A DNA stretch of 64,000 nt, from contig NZ_VKHQ01000005.1 of NCBI RefSeq assembly GCF_009792795.1, positions 186,001 to 250,000 of the forward strand. Direction: 5' to 3'. How positions within the stretch are numbered: position 1 is the stretch's first letter; the number at the start of each line of letters is the position of its first letter. The position numbers and the translations under genes were made by a program. This DNA is from Cognatiluteimonas profundi. GTDB lineage: Bacteria > Pseudomonadota > Gammaproteobacteria > Xanthomonadales > Xanthomonadaceae. Shown in pieces: positions 39,341 to 51,630 of the stretch. A model generated the notes under the pieces. That model had not been told where the DNA came from. It made no database searches and worked only from the letters and a program-made list of their open reading frames with translations.

Positions 39341-40585
39341 TCAGTCGGCCTGCCGGCGCAGGAACGCCGGGATATCCAGGTAACTGCTGTCGTTGCCGAA
39401 ATCGGCGACGGCAGGAGTGGCGGCATCGCTGCCGCCGCGGCCGCGCAGGCTGGCTCCGATGCCCTGGTTGGGCGACGGCGCATAGGCATCGACGACTTCG
39501 TCGATCAACATCCCGGTGGTGCCGTCGCGACGACCCTGGGTGTGGATCAGCTGCACCTGCGGCTTGCGGATCGGCTCGTGGCCATGGTCGCGCTCGCTGC
39601 CACGGATCGACTGACGGGTGACGGCACGGTTGAGTCCGGTCGCGACCACGGTGACGCGGACCTCGTCCTGCATGTCCGGGTCCAGCACGGTGCCGATGAC
39701 CACGGTCGCATCCTCGGCGGCGAAGTTCTCGATGGTGCGACCGACTTCGTCGAACTCGGCCATCGTGAAATCCGGACCCGCGGTGATGTTGACCAGGATG
39801 CCGTTGGCGCCGGACAGGTTGACGTCGTCGAGCAGCGGGTTCTGGATCGCGGATTCCGCGGCGGCGGACGCGCGGTCGTCGCCACGCGCACTGCCGGTGC
39901 CCATCATCGCCAGGCCCATTTCCGACATCACGGTGCGCACGTCGGCGAAGTCGACGTTGATCAGGCCCGGACGCACGATCAGGTCGGCGATGCCCTGCAC
40001 GGCGCCGAGCAGCACGTCGTTGGCGGCGCGGAACGCCTGGATCATGGTCGCGTTGCGGCCGAGCACCGTGATCAGTTTTTCATTGGGGATCGTGATCAGC
40101 GAATCGCAATGCTGGCTCAGCTCCTCGATGCCCTTGAGCGCGACCTGCATTCGCCGGCGGCCTTCGAACGGGAATGGCTTGGTGACGACGGCCACCGTGA
40201 GGATGCCCATCTCCTTGGCCAACTGCGCGACGACGGGCGCCGCACCGGTGCCGGTGCCGCCGCCCATGCCCGCGGTGATGAACACCATGTCCGCGCCACT
40301 GAGCGCGTCCATGATGCGTTCGCGATCTTCCAGCGCCGCCTGGCGGCCGACTTCGGGATTCGCGCCCGCGCCCAGCCCCTTGGTGACATTGCTGCCGAGC
40401 TGCAACTGCAGCTTGGCGCCGCAGTTCTTGATGGCCTGCGCGTCGGTGTTGGCGGTGATGAACTCCACCCCGTCCACGCTGCCGTTGACCATGTGCGCGA
40501 CGGCGTTGCCGCCTCCGCCGCCCACGCCGATTACCTTGATGACCGCATTCGGGGCCATCTTTTCCACGAGTTCGAAATGCGCCAT
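39341..40585 (-). CDS. ftsZ: Cell division protein FtsZ
   Basis: Tubulin-like GTPase that forms the division ring. 414 residues: [15 protein letters not shown], the tubulin signature GGGTGTG (108-114), synergy-loop region [15 protein letters not shown], a variable linker, and the conserved C-terminal peptide [11 protein letters not shown] that binds FtsA/ZipA. Strong Shine-Dalgarno GGAGG 7 bases before the ATG. It stands 122 bp after ftsA, the first real gap in the dcw cluster, so it may have extra promoters there. Confidence 0.98.
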   Translation of the reverse strand: MAHFELVEKMAPNAVIKVIGVGGGGGNAVAHMVNGSVDGVEFITANTDAQAIKNCGAKLQLQLGSNVTKGLGAGANPEVGRQAALEDRERIMDALSGADMVFITAGMGGGTGTGAAPVVAQLAKEMGILTVAVVTKPFPFEGRRRMQVALKGIEELSQHCDSLITIPNEKLITVLGRNATMIQAFRAANDVLLGAVQGIADLIVRPGLINVDFADVRTVMSEMGLAMMGTGSARGDDRASAAAESAIQNPLLDDVNLSGANGILVNITAGPDFTMAEFDEVGRTIENFAAEDATVVIGTVLDPDMQDEVRVTVVATGLNRAVTRQSIRGSERDHGHEPIRKPQVQLIHTQGRRDGTTGMLIDEVVDAYAPSPNQGIGASLRGRGGSDAATPAVADFGNDSSYLDIPAFLRRQAD

Positions 40586-40707
40586 GACACGTCCTCCGTT
40601 ATGAATTGCTATGTGCCGCTTCGTTGTCGGTTCTGTGTTGCCAACAATCGCCGTCCCTCGCCTGCCTGCAGCGTCCGTTGCGCCATCGCAACGTCGCCCT
40701 CATCAGC

Positions 40708-41943
40708 TCAAAATTCGCCGCGATACCAGTTCTTCACCTTGTTGAAGAAACTTCCCGCGCGGCCGGCCGGGATCACCGGGCGGCGCGGATGCTCGATCTG
40801 GCTGCCCATCAGCAGCAGGCCCACGCCGGTGGCATGCACCGGGTTGCCGACCACTTCACCCAGGCCCGTGACGTGCTGCGGGATGCCGATGCGCACCGGC
40901 ATCTGCAGCATCTCTTCGGCCAGCTCGACCACGCCCTCCATCTTCGAGGCGCCGCCGGTCAGCACCATGCCGGCGCGCACGAGCTCCTCGAATCCCGAGC
41001 GGCGCAATTCGGCCTGCACCATCTCGAAGATTTCCTCGTAGCGGCCCTGCACCGCCTGCGCCAGCGCGTGCCGCGGCAACCGACGTGGCGGGCGATCGCC
41101 GACGCTCGGCACCTGGATCGATTCCTCCGCCGTCGCCAGCTGCGCCAGCGCGCAGGCGTAGCGCACCTTGATCTGCTCGGCCTCCGGCGTCGGCGTGCGC
41201 AGCATGTGCGCGATGTCGTTGGTGACATGGTCGCCGGCGATCGGCAACGACGCCGTATGGCTGATCGAGCCCTGCACGAACACCGCAAGGTCGGTCGTGC
41301 CCGCCCCGATATCCACCAGCACCACGCCGAGTTCGCGCTCGTCGGCCGTCAGCACCGCGGTCGCCGAGGCCAGCGACGACAGGATCAGGTCGTCGACCTG
41401 CAGGCCGCAGCGCTGCACGCACTTGCTGATGTTGGCCGCGGCCGATTGCGCGCACACGACCAGGTGCGCGTGCACCTCGAGCCGCACGCCGGTCATGCCG
41501 ACCGGGTTGCGGATGCCTTCCTGCGAATCATCCAGGACGTACTCGCGCGGGATGGCGTGCAGGATCTTCTGGTCGGCGGGGATGGCGACGGCCTTCGCCG
41601 CCTCCAGCACCCGATCCAGGTCCGACCACGTCACCTCGCCATCGCGGATCGGGACGATGCCAGGCGAGTTGCGGCACTGCACGTGGTTGCCCGAGATCGA
41701 CGCGTAGACCGAGCGGATCTCGCAACCGGCCATGAGCTCGGCTTCCTCGACGGCACGCTGGATCGACTGCACGGTCGACTCGATGTCCACGACGACGCCG
41801 CGCTTGAGCCCGCGCGATTCGTGCGAACCGATGCCGATGACCTCGATGGGGTTGCCCGGCGAATATTCGCCGACCAGCGCGACGACCTTGGACGTACCGA
41901 TGTCCAGGCCGACGATGAGCGCTTTGTCGCCTTTCCGATTCAT
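40708..41943 (-). CDS. ftsA: Cell division protein FtsA
   Basis: Actin-like membrane tether of FtsZ. 411 residues: VGLDIGTSKVVALVGE, phosphate-2 loop VVLVDIGAGTTDLAVF, adenosine motif VLTGGASKMEG, and a C-terminal amphipathic helix (FFNKVKNWYRGEF). ATGA overlap with ftsQ. The frame continues far upstream (to 42489) but that part is the shadow of ftsQ. Confidence 0.98.
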   Translation of the reverse strand: MNRKGDKALIVGLDIGTSKVVALVGEYSPGNPIEVIGIGSHESRGLKRGVVVDIESTVQSIQRAVEEAELMAGCEIRSVYASISGNHVQCRNSPGIVPIRDGEVTWSDLDRVLEAAKAVAIPADQKILHAIPREYVLDDSQEGIRNPVGMTGVRLEVHAHLVVCAQSAAANISKCVQRCGLQVDDLILSSLASATAVLTADERELGVVLVDIGAGTTDLAVFVQGSISHTASLPIAGDHVTNDIAHMLRTPTPEAEQIKVRYACALAQLATAEESIQVPSVGDRPPRRLPRHALAQAVQGRYEEIFEMVQAELRRSGFEELVRAGMVLTGGASKMEGVVELAEEMLQMPVRIGIPQHVTGLGEVVGNPVHATGVGLLLMGSQIEHPRRPVIPAGRAGSFFNKVKNWYRGEF

Positions 41944-42731
41944 ATCGTTGCCTGTGTTTCCTGCCCTGCCCCGGTTGCGGGGGAGGGCTGTGGTGGGGGC
42001 GCGCCGCGCGTTGGCGTCGCGTTGGATGTCATGCGTGGATCCGGCCAGCTCAGGGCGAACCCATTGGTGTAGCGCAGGTCGGCGCGTGTCAGCGGCAGCT
42101 GCTTCTGCGACAGCAGTTGTGGCAGCAGGCGCGCGAACCGGGCCAGGCGCAGGCGCGCTTCGCTGCTGCCGATCACGACCTGGGTGCCACTGGACAGGGA
42201 GAGCGACCAGCTGCCACGTCGATCGAGCGTCACCGCGCGCACGCCGATGCCGCTGGGCGAAAACAACTCGCTGGACTGGTTGTAGAGCGCGACGACGTCC
42301 GCGACGCGCGAATCGGGCCCGTCGAGCAGTGGCAGGCCATTGGGCACCGGCGCGCCCTGCGTCGGGAACAGGCGCCCGTGCTGCGACAACAGCCGATCCT
42401 TGCCCCAGCGCGCGAACGGGCGGTGCTCGACGATGCTGATCTCCAGCACGTCGGGCCAGCGCTTGCGCACCTCGGCCCGCTCCACCCACGGCAACCGCGC
42501 GACTGCTGCCTGCGCATCACCCAGGCGCACCGCGAAGAAACCCTTGGCGGCGAATGGCAACACCGTCGCGCGCAGCAGCGCCGGATCGACCCGTCGCAAA
42601 TCTCCCTGCACGCGCAGCGTGCGCAACGGCCAGTGGCCGGCACCCATCCAGCCATTGACCGCCGCGACCACCGGCAAGGCCACCAGCGCGAGCGCCAGTG
42701 TCCAGGCCAGCATGCGAAGGATCGCGTTCAT
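41940..42731 (-). CDS. ftsQ: Cell division protein FtsQ
   Basis: Bitopic inner-membrane protein linking early and late divisome proteins. 263 residues: short N-terminus, membrane segment (~6-26), POTRA domain ([22 protein letters not shown]...), and FtsQ beta domain ([25 protein letters not shown]). The last ~25 residues ([20 protein letters not shown]...) are low-complexity and appear to be encoded by a diverged copy of the 131-bp repeat. ATGA overlaps with ddl and ftsA on either side. Confidence 0.95.
   Translation of the reverse strand: MNAILRMLAWTLALALVALPVVAAVNGWMGAGHWPLRTLRVQGDLRRVDPALLRATVLPFAAKGFFAVRLGDAQAAVARLPWVERAEVRKRWPDVLEISIVEHRPFARWGKDRLLSQHGRLFPTQGAPVPNGLPLLDGPDSRVADVVALYNQSSELFSPSGIGVRAVTLDRRGSWSLSLSSGTQVVIGSSEARLRLARFARLLPQLLSQKQLPLTRADLRYTNGFALSWPDPRMTSNATPTRGAPPPQPSPATGAGQETQATI
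41964..42005 (-). repeat. Repeat fragment inside the 3' end of ftsQ
   Basis: CCCTGCCCCGGTTGCGGGGG, continuing AGGGCTGTGGTGGGGGCGC, aligns with the right half of the repeat at 7440 (CCCTCTCCCGCTTGCGGGAG, continuing AGGGGTTGGGGTGAGGGCGC), roughly three quarters of bases by eye. It is read in frame as the Pro/Ser-rich FtsQ tail. Confidence 0.6.
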
Positions 42732-43723
42732 GCGCGCGCACCGCCGGGCATGGTCATTTCCAGGATGCGCCAGCACAGCTCGTCGAATTCAATGCCCATC
42801 TGACGCGCCGCCTTGGGCACCAGCGAATGGCTGGTCATCCCGGGCGCGGTATTGACCTCGAGCAGGAACAGGCGGCCGCTGCGGTCGCGCATGACATCCA
42901 CGCGGCCCCATCCGGCGCAATCCAGCGCATCGAAGGCGCGCAATGCCAGCGCGCGGATCGCGTCCTCCTCGTCGGCCTCGAGACCGGGACACAGGTACTG
43001 CGTGTCTTCAGCGACGTACTTGGCGTGGTAGTCGTACCACTGCCCCTTCGGCACGATCCGGATGGACGGCAGCGCGGTGTCGCCGAGGATGGCGACGGTG
43101 AGTTCGTCCCCCTCGATCATCTGCTCCATGAGCAGTTCGCCCGGATATTTCCCGGCCAGCGCGACGGCGTCGTCCAGGTCGGCCTCGGTGAGCACGCGGC
43201 TGACGCCGACGCTGGAACCTTCGCAGGCCGGCTTGACGATCACCGGCAATCCGAGTTCGCGGGCAGCCGCGTGCACGTCGCCGGCGGCGCGCTGGCCGCG
43301 CGGCGCCAGGCGCACGTAGCGCGGCGTGGGAAGCCCGAGCGACAACCACACCTGCTTGCTGCGGATCTTGTCCATGCTCAACGCCGATCCGAGCACGCCC
43401 GATCCGGTGTACGGCATGCCCATCGCCTCCAGCAGGCCCTGCAGGACGCCGTCCTCGCCACCGCCGTGGTGGCCATGCAGGATGTTGAAGACACGGTTGA
43501 AATGCTTGCCCTGCAGTTCGCGGATCATGCTCGGAATGCCGTCGACGGCATCGGCGGCAATGCCACGCGAACGCAATGCGTCGAGCACGTTGCGCCCGGA
43601 ATCCAACGACACCTCGCGCTCGGCACTGGTGCCGCCCATCAGCACCGCGACCCTGCCGAATTCGGCGGGGTTGGTCACTCTCAACGCGGGGAATGCGTTG
43701 TTTGAAGCACGTTGCGTGGTCAT
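42728..43723 (-). CDS. ddl: D-alanine--D-alanine ligase
   Basis: ATP-grasp ligase making D-Ala-D-Ala for the peptidoglycan stem peptide. 331 residues: [48 protein letters not shown], and [19 protein letters not shown]. DdlB-type position inside dcw. ATGA overlaps with murC (upstream) and ftsQ (downstream). The murB gene, present between murC and ddl in E. coli, is absent here. Confidence 0.97.
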   Translation of the reverse strand: MTTQRASNNAFPALRVTNPAEFGRVAVLMGGTSAEREVSLDSGRNVLDALRSRGIAADAVDGIPSMIRELQGKHFNRVFNILHGHHGGGEDGVLQGLLEAMGMPYTGSGVLGSALSMDKIRSKQVWLSLGLPTPRYVRLAPRGQRAAGDVHAAARELGLPVIVKPACEGSSVGVSRVLTEADLDDAVALAGKYPGELLMEQMIEGDELTVAILGDTALPSIRIVPKGQWYDYHAKYVAEDTQYLCPGLEADEEDAIRALALRAFDALDCAGWGRVDVMRDRSGRLFLLEVNTAPGMTSHSLVPKAARQMGIEFDELCWRILEMTMPGGARA

Positions 43724-45186
43724 GCCTGTGCTCCTTCGAATCCATGGGCGGCCAGCTGCTGGGCGACGTGGCCGATGTCGCCGGCGCCCATGAGCAACAG
43801 CAGGTCGCCGTCCTGCAGCACGTCGGGCAGCACCGCCGCCAGGTCGGCTGGCGAATTGACCAGCACCGGATCGATGCGGCCGCGTGCACGTATCGCGCGC
43901 GCCAGTGCCTTGGTGTCGGCGCCAACGATCGGCGCTTCGCCCGCGGGATAGACCTCGGTCAGCACGAGCGCGTCGACGCTGGACAGCACGCTGGCGAAAT
44001 CGTCGAACAGGTCGCGCGTGCGGCTGTAGCGGTGCGGCTGGAATGCCACCACGAGACGCTTGTCCGGCCAGCCACCGCGGGCAGCGGCGAACACGGCCTC
44101 CAGCTCCTTGGGATGGTGTCCATAGTCGTCGACCAGCTGCACGGTCGCGCCCTTGCCGGTGTGCAGTTGCGCGAGCAGGTTGAAGCGGCGGCCGATGCCG
44201 GCGAACTTGCGCAGGGCTTCGGCGATCACCGCCGGATCCACGCCGAGCTCCCAGGCGACCGCTGCCGCGGCAAGCGCGTTCTGCACGTTGTGCCGGCCAG
44301 GCAGTGCCAGCTGGATCGCGGTGCGCGAGCCGTCGGGCAGGCATAGCGCGAAACGCATGCAGGCGCCGTCCTGTCGCACATCCTCGGCACGCACGTCCGC
44401 CTGCGCTGCGAATCCGTAACGCAGCAGGTGTCGTGGCGTCTCGGCTGCCAGCGTGGCGACCTCGGCGTCGTCGATGCACAACACCGCCAGCCCATAGAAC
44501 GGGAGGCGATGCAGGAACTCGGCGAAGGCCGCCTGCACGCGGGCGAAGTCGCCGCCGTAGTTCTCCAGGTGGTCGGCATCGATGTTGGTGATGATGGCGA
44601 CCAGCGGGTTGAGCCGCAGGAAACTGCCGTCACTCTCGTCGGCCTCGGCCACCAGCCATTCGCCACTGCCCAGGCGTGCGTTCGCGCCCGCGGCGAGCAA
44701 TTGCCCGCCGATGACGAAGGTCGGATCCAGTCCGCCTTCTGCCAGCACGCTGGCCAGCAGGGACGTCGTGGTGGTCTTGCCGTGCGTGCCGGCGACCGCG
44801 ATCCCGCGCCGGAATCGCATCAACTCGGCGAGCATTTCCGCCCGCGGCACGATCGGAATCCGCTGCGCGCGCGCTTCGATCAGTTCGGCGTTGTCGGCCT
44901 TGATGGCGCTGGATGCGACCACGCAGTCCGCGCCCTGCACGTTCGAGGCCGCATGGCCGCGGTGGATGCTGGCGCCCAGCGCCGCCAGGCGACGCGTGCT
45001 CGCACTGTCGGCATTGTCGGAACCCGACACCTTGTAGCCAAGCGTGCACAGCACCTCGGCGATGCCGCTCATGCCGACGCCGCCAATGCCGACGAAGTGC
45101 ACGCATGTCGGCGCGCCATCGGCGCCGGAGCGGGCGACATCGGCCTTGGCCACGTCACGCATGGCGAACAGGCGACGCAGGCTCAT
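43720..45186 (-). CDS. murC: UDP-N-acetylmuramate--L-alanine ligase
   Basis: Adds L-Ala to UDP-MurNAc. 488 residues: [18 protein letters not shown]-loop [16 protein letters not shown] (~124-139), DYGHHPKEL and the Mur-ligase C-domain [12 protein letters not shown]. Start MSLRRLFAM at 45186 overlaps the murG stop (ATGA); MRDVAKAD at 45162 is an alternative. Confidence 0.97.
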   Translation of the reverse strand: MSLRRLFAMRDVAKADVARSGADGAPTCVHFVGIGGVGMSGIAEVLCTLGYKVSGSDNADSASTRRLAALGASIHRGHAASNVQGADCVVASSAIKADNAELIEARAQRIPIVPRAEMLAELMRFRRGIAVAGTHGKTTTTSLLASVLAEGGLDPTFVIGGQLLAAGANARLGSGEWLVAEADESDGSFLRLNPLVAIITNIDADHLENYGGDFARVQAAFAEFLHRLPFYGLAVLCIDDAEVATLAAETPRHLLRYGFAAQADVRAEDVRQDGACMRFALCLPDGSRTAIQLALPGRHNVQNALAAAAVAWELGVDPAVIAEALRKFAGIGRRFNLLAQLHTGKGATVQLVDDYGHHPKELEAVFAAARGGWPDKRLVVAFQPHRYSRTRDLFDDFASVLSSVDALVLTEVYPAGEAPIVGADTKALARAIRARGRIDPVLVNSPADLAAVLPDVLQDGDLLLLMGAGDIGHVAQQLAAHGFEGAQA

Positions 45187-46340
45187 GGCGCACCGCCAGC
45201 TGCGGCGTTCGCCGCTCGACCAGGCCGTGACGGGCGCGGCTGGCTGACTTCGAGCACGATGTCGGCAACGCGTTCGGCGGCGTCGGGCTTGGCCAGGCGT
45301 CGCGCGGCCATCGCCATCGCCAGCCGGCGCGCGGGATCGGCCACGAGCGTGGCCAGCGTGAGGCGCAGGTCGTCGGCAAGACCGTCGCCTTGCGGCAGCA
45401 GGACCGCCGCCTGGCGTTCGACCAGGTACTCGGCGTTGCGCGTCTGGTGGTCGTCGACCGCCAGCGGAAATGGCACCAGCACGCTGCCGATGCCGGCCGC
45501 GCAGATTTCCGCCAGCGTCAATGCCCCGGCACGGCAGACGACGAGGTCTGCCCATGCGTACGCATCCGCCATGTCGGCGATGAATGGCTCGACGGACGCA
45601 ACGATGCCGGCATCCGCATAGGCGCGGATGGCTTCCTCGCGCAGGGCTTCGCCGCACTGGTGTCGCACCTCGACCGTGCCACCCAGGCCCGCGAGCGCCC
45701 TGGGCACGGCGTCGTTGAGCGCGCGCGCGCCCTGGCTGCCACCCAATACCAGCAGGCGCAGCGCGCCGGCGCGTTGCGAGAAGCGTTGTTCCGGATCGGG
45801 CAGCAACGCGATCTCGCTGCGAACCGGATTGCCGACCAGCACTTCGGGCACGTTGCGGAAGGTCTGCGGAAAGCCGGTCAGGACGCTGCGCGCGAATCGC
45901 GCCAGCACGCGGTTGGTCATGCCGGGCGCGCGATTCTGCTCGTGCACGATCAGCGGCGTGCCACGCAGGCGCGCGGCAATCCCACCTGGCCCGGCGGCAT
46001 ACCCGCCGAAGCTCACCACCGCGCGCGGCTTGCGCTTGTCCAGCACGCGCGCCGCGGCGCGGACGGCGGCCAGCACGCGCATTGGCGCCGTCAACAACGT
46101 GGCGACGCCCTTGCCGCGCAGGCCCTTGATCGCGATCGTGTACAGCGCGATGCCGCGCGGCGGCACCAGCCGCGTTTCCATGCCGCCCTCGGCGCCGAGC
46201 CACAACACCGGGATGCCGCGGGCCTGCAGCGCCGCCGCCACCGCCAGTCCGGGAAAGATGTGTCCGCCCGTGCCACCGGCAAGGATCATCACCGGCGCCT
46301 CGAGCGCAGCGCCGGCCGCGTGGATGTCGCTCGCGCTCAC
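45183..46340 (-). CDS. murG: Undecaprenyldiphospho-muramoylpentapeptide beta-N-acetylglucosaminyltransferase
   Basis: Makes lipid II from lipid I at the cytoplasmic face. 385 residues: [25 protein letters not shown], the HEQN segment, and the donor-site [46 protein letters not shown] start overlapping the ftsW stop (GTGA); a short N-terminal extension (~16 aa) precedes the first core strand. TGA overlaps murC. Confidence 0.97.
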   Translation of the reverse strand: MSASDIHAAGAALEAPVMILAGGTGGHIFPGLAVAAALQARGIPVLWLGAEGGMETRLVPPRGIALYTIAIKGLRGKGVATLLTAPMRVLAAVRAAARVLDKRKPRAVVSFGGYAAGPGGIAARLRGTPLIVHEQNRAPGMTNRVLARFARSVLTGFPQTFRNVPEVLVGNPVRSEIALLPDPEQRFSQRAGALRLLVLGGSQGARALNDAVPRALAGLGGTVEVRHQCGEALREEAIRAYADAGIVASVEPFIADMADAYAWADLVVCRAGALTLAEICAAGIGSVLVPFPLAVDDHQTRNAEYLVERQAAVLLPQGDGLADDLRLTLATLVADPARRLAMAMAARRLAKPDAAERVADIVLEVSQPRPSRPGRAANAAAGGAP

Positions 46341-47683
46341 CGGCCTTTCCTCAGGGCGAGAGACGGCACGATGGCCGCGCTGACCTGCGCCAGCACCGGC
46401 TCGGCGCGCGCGCGCGGCCGCGATGCGTTGCGCGGAGGATTCACGGGCTGCGCGACCGGAGCGGCAGCCGGAGGCGCCGTCGATGCAGCAGGCGCCGGCG
46501 CTTCACCACGCAACCTGGCGACCTGGCGCTCGGCGCGATCCAGTTCATAGGACACCCGCAACAACAGTCCCATCGCGGCACAGGTCATCAGCACGCTGGA
46601 CCCGCCCGACGAGATCAAGGGCAGGGTCAGTCCCTTGGTCGGCAGCAGCCCGAGGTTGACGCCGATCGAGACGAAACTCTGCAGGCTCATCCACAAGGCG
46701 ATGCCGAATGCGCAATAGCCGGCGAAGTGGCGCCGCATCTCGACGCAGCGCAGCCCGACCCAGAACGCACGGCCAGCCAACAGTGCGTACATGCCGATCA
46801 CCAGGCACACGCCGACGAAGCCGAGCTCCTCGGCGATCACCGCCAGGATGAAGTCGGTGTGCGCCTCGGGCAGGTAGGCCAGCTTCTGCACGGACGCACC
46901 GAGGCCCACACCGAACCATTCGCCGCGGCCGACGGCCATCAGCGCATTGGTCAGCTGGTAGCCGCTGTTGAAGGGATCGGCCCAGGGATCCATGAACGAG
47001 GTGAAGCGGCGCACGCGGTAGGGCTCGGCGATCGCGATGGCGGCCAGCACGGGCAGCCCGACCAGCACCGGCCCGAACATGCGCGGCATGTTGACGCCGC
47101 CGAGCACGAGCATGCCGGCGGTGATGGCCAGGATCAGCGACAGCGAGCCGAAGTCCGGCTGCGCGATCAGCAGGGCGACCAGCAGCACGGCGACGCCGAG
47201 CGGCTTGAGCATCGCGCGCCACGTGGCGGTCACCTCTTCGCTGAAACGCTTGAGGTAGCTGGCCAGCCAGATGATGTAGAGCAGCTTGACCGCTTCGACC
47301 ACCTGGAAGTTGGCGACGCCCAGGTTCACCCAGCGCCGTGCACCGTTGACCGTGCGACCGATGCCGGGCACGAACACCAGCAGCAACAGGACGAAGCACG
47401 CCAGCAGCAACCACTGGCCCTGCTGCTCGATCGACTTGAGTTCGGTGCGCATCAGCCACAGCGCCAGGCCGACGCCGATTGCGAGGAACAGGATGTGGCG
47501 CGTCAGGAAGTAGAACGGGCCGACACCCAATCCCTCGCCGATGGAGATGGAGCTGGAAGCCACCATCACCAGGCCGAAGCAGGCGAGCGCGATCGACACG
47601 CCGAGCAGCCACGGGTCGAAACGGCCGCGCAACGCATCCAGGCGGGTGGCCTGCTGGGTGGTGCCGACAAAGGGCGCGTTCAT
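46337..47683 (-). CDS. ftsW: Septal peptidoglycan polymerase FtsW (SEDS)
   Basis: SEDS-family glycosyltransferase that polymerises lipid II at the septum with FtsI. 448 residues, ten membrane segments, [13 protein letters not shown], a large loop with [19 protein letters not shown], and [19 protein letters not shown] near the end. A ~65-residue Pro/Ala/Arg-rich cytoplasmic tail follows the last segment. Starts on the stop of mraY (TGATG, one base shared). GTGA overlap with murG. Confidence 0.97.
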   Translation of the reverse strand: MNAPFVGTTQQATRLDALRGRFDPWLLGVSIALACFGLVMVASSSISIGEGLGVGPFYFLTRHILFLAIGVGLALWLMRTELKSIEQQGQWLLLACFVLLLLVFVPGIGRTVNGARRWVNLGVANFQVVEAVKLLYIIWLASYLKRFSEEVTATWRAMLKPLGVAVLLVALLIAQPDFGSLSLILAITAGMLVLGGVNMPRMFGPVLVGLPVLAAIAIAEPYRVRRFTSFMDPWADPFNSGYQLTNALMAVGRGEWFGVGLGASVQKLAYLPEAHTDFILAVIAEELGFVGVCLVIGMYALLAGRAFWVGLRCVEMRRHFAGYCAFGIALWMSLQSFVSIGVNLGLLPTKGLTLPLISSGGSSVLMTCAAMGLLLRVSYELDRAERQVARLRGEAPAPAASTAPPAAAPVAQPVNPPRNASRPRARAEPVLAQVSAAIVPSLALRKGR

Positions 47684-48768
47684 CAGCGCACCTTCAACGT
47701 GGCAAGGCCGACGAGCACCAGCACCACCGAGATGATCCAGAAGCGCACGATCACCCGTGGCTCGGGCCATCCCTTCAATTCGAAATGATGGTGGATCGGC
47801 GCCATCCGGAACACGCGCTTGCCGGTGAGCTTGAACGAGCCGACCTGGATCATCACCGACAGCGTCTCGATGACGAACACGCCACCCATGATGACCAGGA
47901 CCAACTCCTGGCGGACGATGACGGCGATGGTGCCGAGCACCGCGCCAAGCGCCAGCGCGCCGATGTCGCCCATGAACACCATTGCCGGATAGGTGTTGAA
48001 CCACAGGAAGCCGAGTCCGGCACCGGCGATCGCCGCGCAGATGATCACCAGCTCGCCCGCGCCGGGCACCTGCGGAATCTGCAGGTAAGCCGAGAACACC
48101 GCGTTGCCCGACGCGTACGCGAACACGCCAAGCGCGCAGGCGACCAGCACCGTCGGCATGATCGCCAGGCCGTCGAGGCCGTCGGTGAGGTTGACCGCGT
48201 TGGAGAAGCCGACGATCCACAAATAGACGATGGCGACGAAGCTCACGCTCACCAGCGGCAGCGCGACGGCCTTGAAGAACGGGATGTAGAACGTGGTCGC
48301 GGCCGGGACGTCGGCGGTGTAGTACAGGAACAATCCGGCGCCCAGTCCCAGCAGCGACTGCAGCAGGTATTTCCAGCGCGACTTCATCCCGTTGGGATCG
48401 CGCTTGACGATCTTCAGCCAGTCGTCGTACCAGCCGATCGCACCAAACGTGACCATCACCACCAGCACCAGCCACACGTATTTGTTGCGCAGGTCGCCCC
48501 ACAGCAGGACCGACGCCAGCACCGTCACCAGGATCAGCGCGCCGCCCATCGTGGGCGTGCCGGCCTTGGAGAAATGCGTCTGCGGACCGTCGGTGCGGAT
48601 CGGCTGCCCGCCCTTGAACATGGCGAGCTTGCGGATCACGGCCGGACCCCACCACAGCGACAGCGCCAGCGCGGTGAGTGCGCTGAGGATGCCGCGGAAG
48701 GTGAGGTAAGCGAACAGCCCGAAGTGCGACTGCAACTGCTCCAACCAGCGGGTGAGTTCAAGCAGCAT
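47683..48768 (-). CDS. mraY: Phospho-N-acetylmuramoyl-pentapeptide transferase
   Basis: Transfers phospho-MurNAc-pentapeptide to undecaprenyl phosphate, giving lipid I. 361 residues, ten membrane segments; catalytic motifs GWYDDWLK (Asp pair), [13 protein letters not shown], and [15 protein letters not shown]. Overlaps murF by 11 bp and ftsW by one base. Confidence 0.98.
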   Translation of the reverse strand: MLLELTRWLEQLQSHFGLFAYLTFRGILSALTALALSLWWGPAVIRKLAMFKGGQPIRTDGPQTHFSKAGTPTMGGALILVTVLASVLLWGDLRNKYVWLVLVVMVTFGAIGWYDDWLKIVKRDPNGMKSRWKYLLQSLLGLGAGLFLYYTADVPAATTFYIPFFKAVALPLVSVSFVAIVYLWIVGFSNAVNLTDGLDGLAIMPTVLVACALGVFAYASGNAVFSAYLQIPQVPGAGELVIICAAIAGAGLGFLWFNTYPAMVFMGDIGALALGAVLGTIAVIVRQELVLVIMGGVFVIETLSVMIQVGSFKLTGKRVFRMAPIHHHFELKGWPEPRVIVRFWIISVVLVLVGLATLKVR

Positions 48769-50137
48769 GCGTCGTATCCCCTGCGGCAGGCAGCAGTGCC
48801 TGCACGACCTTGTCCATGGCACTGCCGCGCGAACCCTTCACCAGCACGCGGACGTCACTGCGAAGTTCGGCCGCAAGCGCGCTGGCGAGCGCCGCATGTG
48901 TGTCGAAATGGGTTGCGCCGGGGCCGAAGGTCTCCGCCGCGGCCGCGCTCAGGGATCCCAGCGTGAACAGGCGCGCGATGCCGGCGGCGCGCGCGCGGCG
49001 ACCGGCTTCGGCATGCAGGGCGCGCGCGTCGTCGCCGAGTTCGCGCATGTCGCCGAGCACCAGCCAGCTCTCGCCGCCGGCGCTGGCGAGCGTATCGATC
49101 GCCGCGTTGAGCGAGCCCGGATTCGCGTTGTAGCTGTCGTCGATCAGGATCGCGCCACCGGGCAGGTGGTGCGTGACCAGCCGACCCGCGACGGCACGCG
49201 CTGCCGCCAGGCCGTCGCCGATCGCCTGCAGCGACGCGCCGGCCCCGAGCGCCATGGCGGCGGCGGCCAGCGCATTGAGCACGTTGTGACGCCCGGGCAG
49301 GGACAGCACGACGTCGATGTCGCCATCGGGCGTGACCAGCTTGAACCGCGTTCCGTCGCTGTCGGCGACCAGGTCGCGCGCGCTGACGTCGGCCGTCGCC
49401 TCCAGCCCGAAACGGATCAGTCGGCGGCCATGCGCACGCTCGGCAAAATAAGGCGCGAAGGCGTCATCGGCATTGATCACCGCCACGCCACCGGCGGACA
49501 GCGCGTCGTAGATCGCACCCTTGGTGTCGGCAATGCCCAGCAAGCTGCCCATGCGCTCCAGGTGCGCCGGCGCCACGTTGTTCACCAGCGCGATGTCGGG
49601 ACGCGCGATCGCGGTGAGGTAAGCGATGTCGCCCGGCTTGCCGGCGCCCATCTCGTAGATGAAGAAGTCGGCATCGTCCGGCGCGTCGATCACGGCCATC
49701 GGAAGCCCGATCTCGTTGTTGCGGTTACCGGGATTGGCATATGCCGAACCAGTGCGCTGGAGGATCCCGAGCAGCAGGGTCTTGACGCTGGTCTTGCCAT
49801 TGCTGCCGGTGATCGCGACGACCTTGCCAGCGCGCGAGGCCTGCACGGCCGCAGCGAATGCCGCCAGTGCACGCTCGGTGTCGGCGACGACGACTTGTGG
49901 CAGCCGGACATCGATCTGTCGTGCGACCAGCGCAGCGCTTACGCCAGCCGCGGCGGCATCGGCCACATGCGCATGTCCGTCGAAGCGTTCGCCCTTCAGC
50001 GCGACGAACAGGCTCGCCGGGCCGGCATCGGCGGCCAGCGTACGCGTGTCGGTAGCCAGCGTGTCGACGAGCAGGTCCTCGCCCAACAGGCGCCCGCCCG
50101 TCCACTGCGCGACCTGGCTGAGCAGGATCGGCTTCAT
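48758..50137 (-). CDS. murF: UDP-N-acetylmuramoyl-tripeptide--D-alanyl-D-alanine ligase
   Basis: Adds D-Ala-D-Ala to complete the pentapeptide. 459 residues: [20 protein letters not shown]-loop [43 protein letters not shown]. Start MKPILLSQ at 50137 overlaps the murE stop (ATGA). Confidence 0.97.
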   Translation of the reverse strand: MKPILLSQVAQWTGGRLLGEDLLVDTLATDTRTLAADAGPASLFVALKGERFDGHAHVADAAAAGVSAALVARQIDVRLPQVVVADTERALAAFAAAVQASRAGKVVAITGSNGKTSVKTLLLGILQRTGSAYANPGNRNNEIGLPMAVIDAPDDADFFIYEMGAGKPGDIAYLTAIARPDIALVNNVAPAHLERMGSLLGIADTKGAIYDALSAGGVAVINADDAFAPYFAERAHGRRLIRFGLEATADVSARDLVADSDGTRFKLVTPDGDIDVVLSLPGRHNVLNALAAAAMALGAGASLQAIGDGLAAARAVAGRLVTHHLPGGAILIDDSYNANPGSLNAAIDTLASAGGESWLVLGDMRELGDDARALHAEAGRRARAAGIARLFTLGSLSAAAAETFGPGATHFDTHAALASALAAELRSDVRVLVKGSRGSAMDKVVQALLPAAGDTTHAA

Positions 50138-51630
50138 GCGCGTCGCTCCGGCCACGCGCGCGCCAACGCCGCGGCGGCCACCTGCGTGTCGTCGAACGGG
50201 TGTCGCACGCCATCGATTTCCTGGTAGAGCTCGTGTCCCTTGCCGGCCACCAGCACGCTGTCGGTTTCACCGGCGTGCTGCACCGCGCGGGCGATGGCAG
50301 CAGCCCGGTCGCGCTCGACGATCACTTGCGCCGGGCGCTCGAAGCCGGACAGGATCTCGGCCACGATCGTGTCGCCGCTTTCCGAGCGCGGGTTGTCGTC
50401 GGTCACGATCACCACGTCGGCAAGCCGTTCGGCGATCGCCGCCATCTGCGGGCGCTTGCCGCGATCGCGCTCGCCACCACAACCGAACACGCAGACGAGG
50501 CGACCGCGGACATGCGCGCGCAACGACGTCAGCGCCTGCTCCAGCGCATCGGGCGTGTGCGCGTAGTCGATCACCACCAGCGGCTGGCCGAGGTTCCCGC
50601 CGAGCCGGTTCATGCGCCCGGCAACCGGCTGCAATTGCGTGAGCGTCCGGGCGATCGTTGCCGGCGCCTCGCCGAGCGCATGCAGCGTTCCGGCGACCGC
50701 AAGCAGGTTGTCGACATTGAAGCGGCCCAGCAGCGCGGACTGCACCGCGAACCGCGCATCGCCGATCACCAGGTCGAAGGCCAGGCCATCGGAGTCCAGC
50801 GAGATGTTCTCCGCGCGCACGTCGGCCTGCGCGCCCTGCGAACTCAGGCCGATGGCATGCGTGCTCGCCGGCAGGCTCGCGCACAGGGCGCGGCCGAAGG
50901 CGTCGTCGAGGTTGACCACCGCCGACTGCAATCCCGGCCACGCGAACAGGCGCGCCTTGGCATTGCCGTAGGCATCCATGTCGCCGTGGTAATCGAGATG
51001 ATCGCGCGTGAGATTGGTGAAGACCGCCACGTCGAAATGCACGCCATCGACGCGGCCCTGGTCCAGTGCATGCGAGCTGACTTCCATCGCCACGGCCTGT
51101 GCGCCGTCGTCGCGCAGCGAAGCGAGCAGCGCATGCAACTGCAGGACCAGCGGCGTGGTGAATCCGGTGGGGACGGTGTGACCGTAGAGGCCGGCACCCA
51201 GCGTGCCGATGCTGCCGCTGCGCACGCCGCACCGGGCCCAGGCCTGCGTCAGCAACTGCACCGTCGACGTCTTGCCATTGGTTCCGGTGACACCGACGGT
51301 CGTCATTGCGCGCGAGGGCTGGCCATGGAAACGATCGGCGATCGCGCCGATGCGCGCCTGCAGGTGTGGCACGGCGATGGCGCCTGCCGGCGCGGGGAGG
51401 CCGTCGGGCGCCGGTGGCTCGAACAGGATCGCCGCCGCACCCGCTGCCTGCGCCCTCTGCGCAAAGCGCAGCCCGTGCACGGACATGTCGTTGGCCACCG
51501 GCCCGATCGCGACGAAGGCGTCGCCCGGTTGCACGGCGCGACTGTCCTGCACCAGCCCGGTGATCACCAGGTCGGCGGGCACGCCGGCGACATCCGGCAG
51601 CAGTTCGGACAGCAGCATGGCGGCGCTCAT
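50134..51630 (-). CDS. murE: UDP-N-acetylmuramoyl-L-alanyl-D-glutamate--2,6-diaminopimelate ligase
   Basis: Adds meso-diaminopimelate. 498 residues: P-loop [28 protein letters not shown], and the DAP-recognition motif DDNPRSESG (D-N-P-R), which marks DAP rather than lysine as substrate and fits Gram-negative peptidoglycan. ATGA overlaps with ftsI and murF. MLLSELL at 51618 is an alternative start. Confidence 0.97.
   Translation of the reverse strand: MSAAMLLSELLPDVAGVPADLVITGLVQDSRAVQPGDAFVAIGPVANDMSVHGLRFAQRAQAAGAAAILFEPPAPDGLPAPAGAIAVPHLQARIGAIADRFHGQPSRAMTTVGVTGTNGKTSTVQLLTQAWARCGVRSGSIGTLGAGLYGHTVPTGFTTPLVLQLHALLASLRDDGAQAVAMEVSSHALDQGRVDGVHFDVAVFTNLTRDHLDYHGDMDAYGNAKARLFAWPGLQSAVVNLDDAFGRALCASLPASTHAIGLSSQGAQADVRAENISLDSDGLAFDLVIGDARFAVQSALLGRFNVDNLLAVAGTLHALGEAPATIARTLTQLQPVAGRMNRLGGNLGQPLVVIDYAHTPDALEQALTSLRAHVRGRLVCVFGCGGERDRGKRPQMAAIAERLADVVIVTDDNPRSESGDTIVAEILSGFERPAQVIVERDRAAAIARAVQHAGETDSVLVAGKGHELYQEIDGVRHPFDDTQVAAAALARAWPERRA

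Noticed and set aside
43720-45186. murB hidden within or beside murC-ddl
   Set aside because: murC and ddl overlap by 4 bp and both have normal length; no FAD-binding MurB sequence is present.
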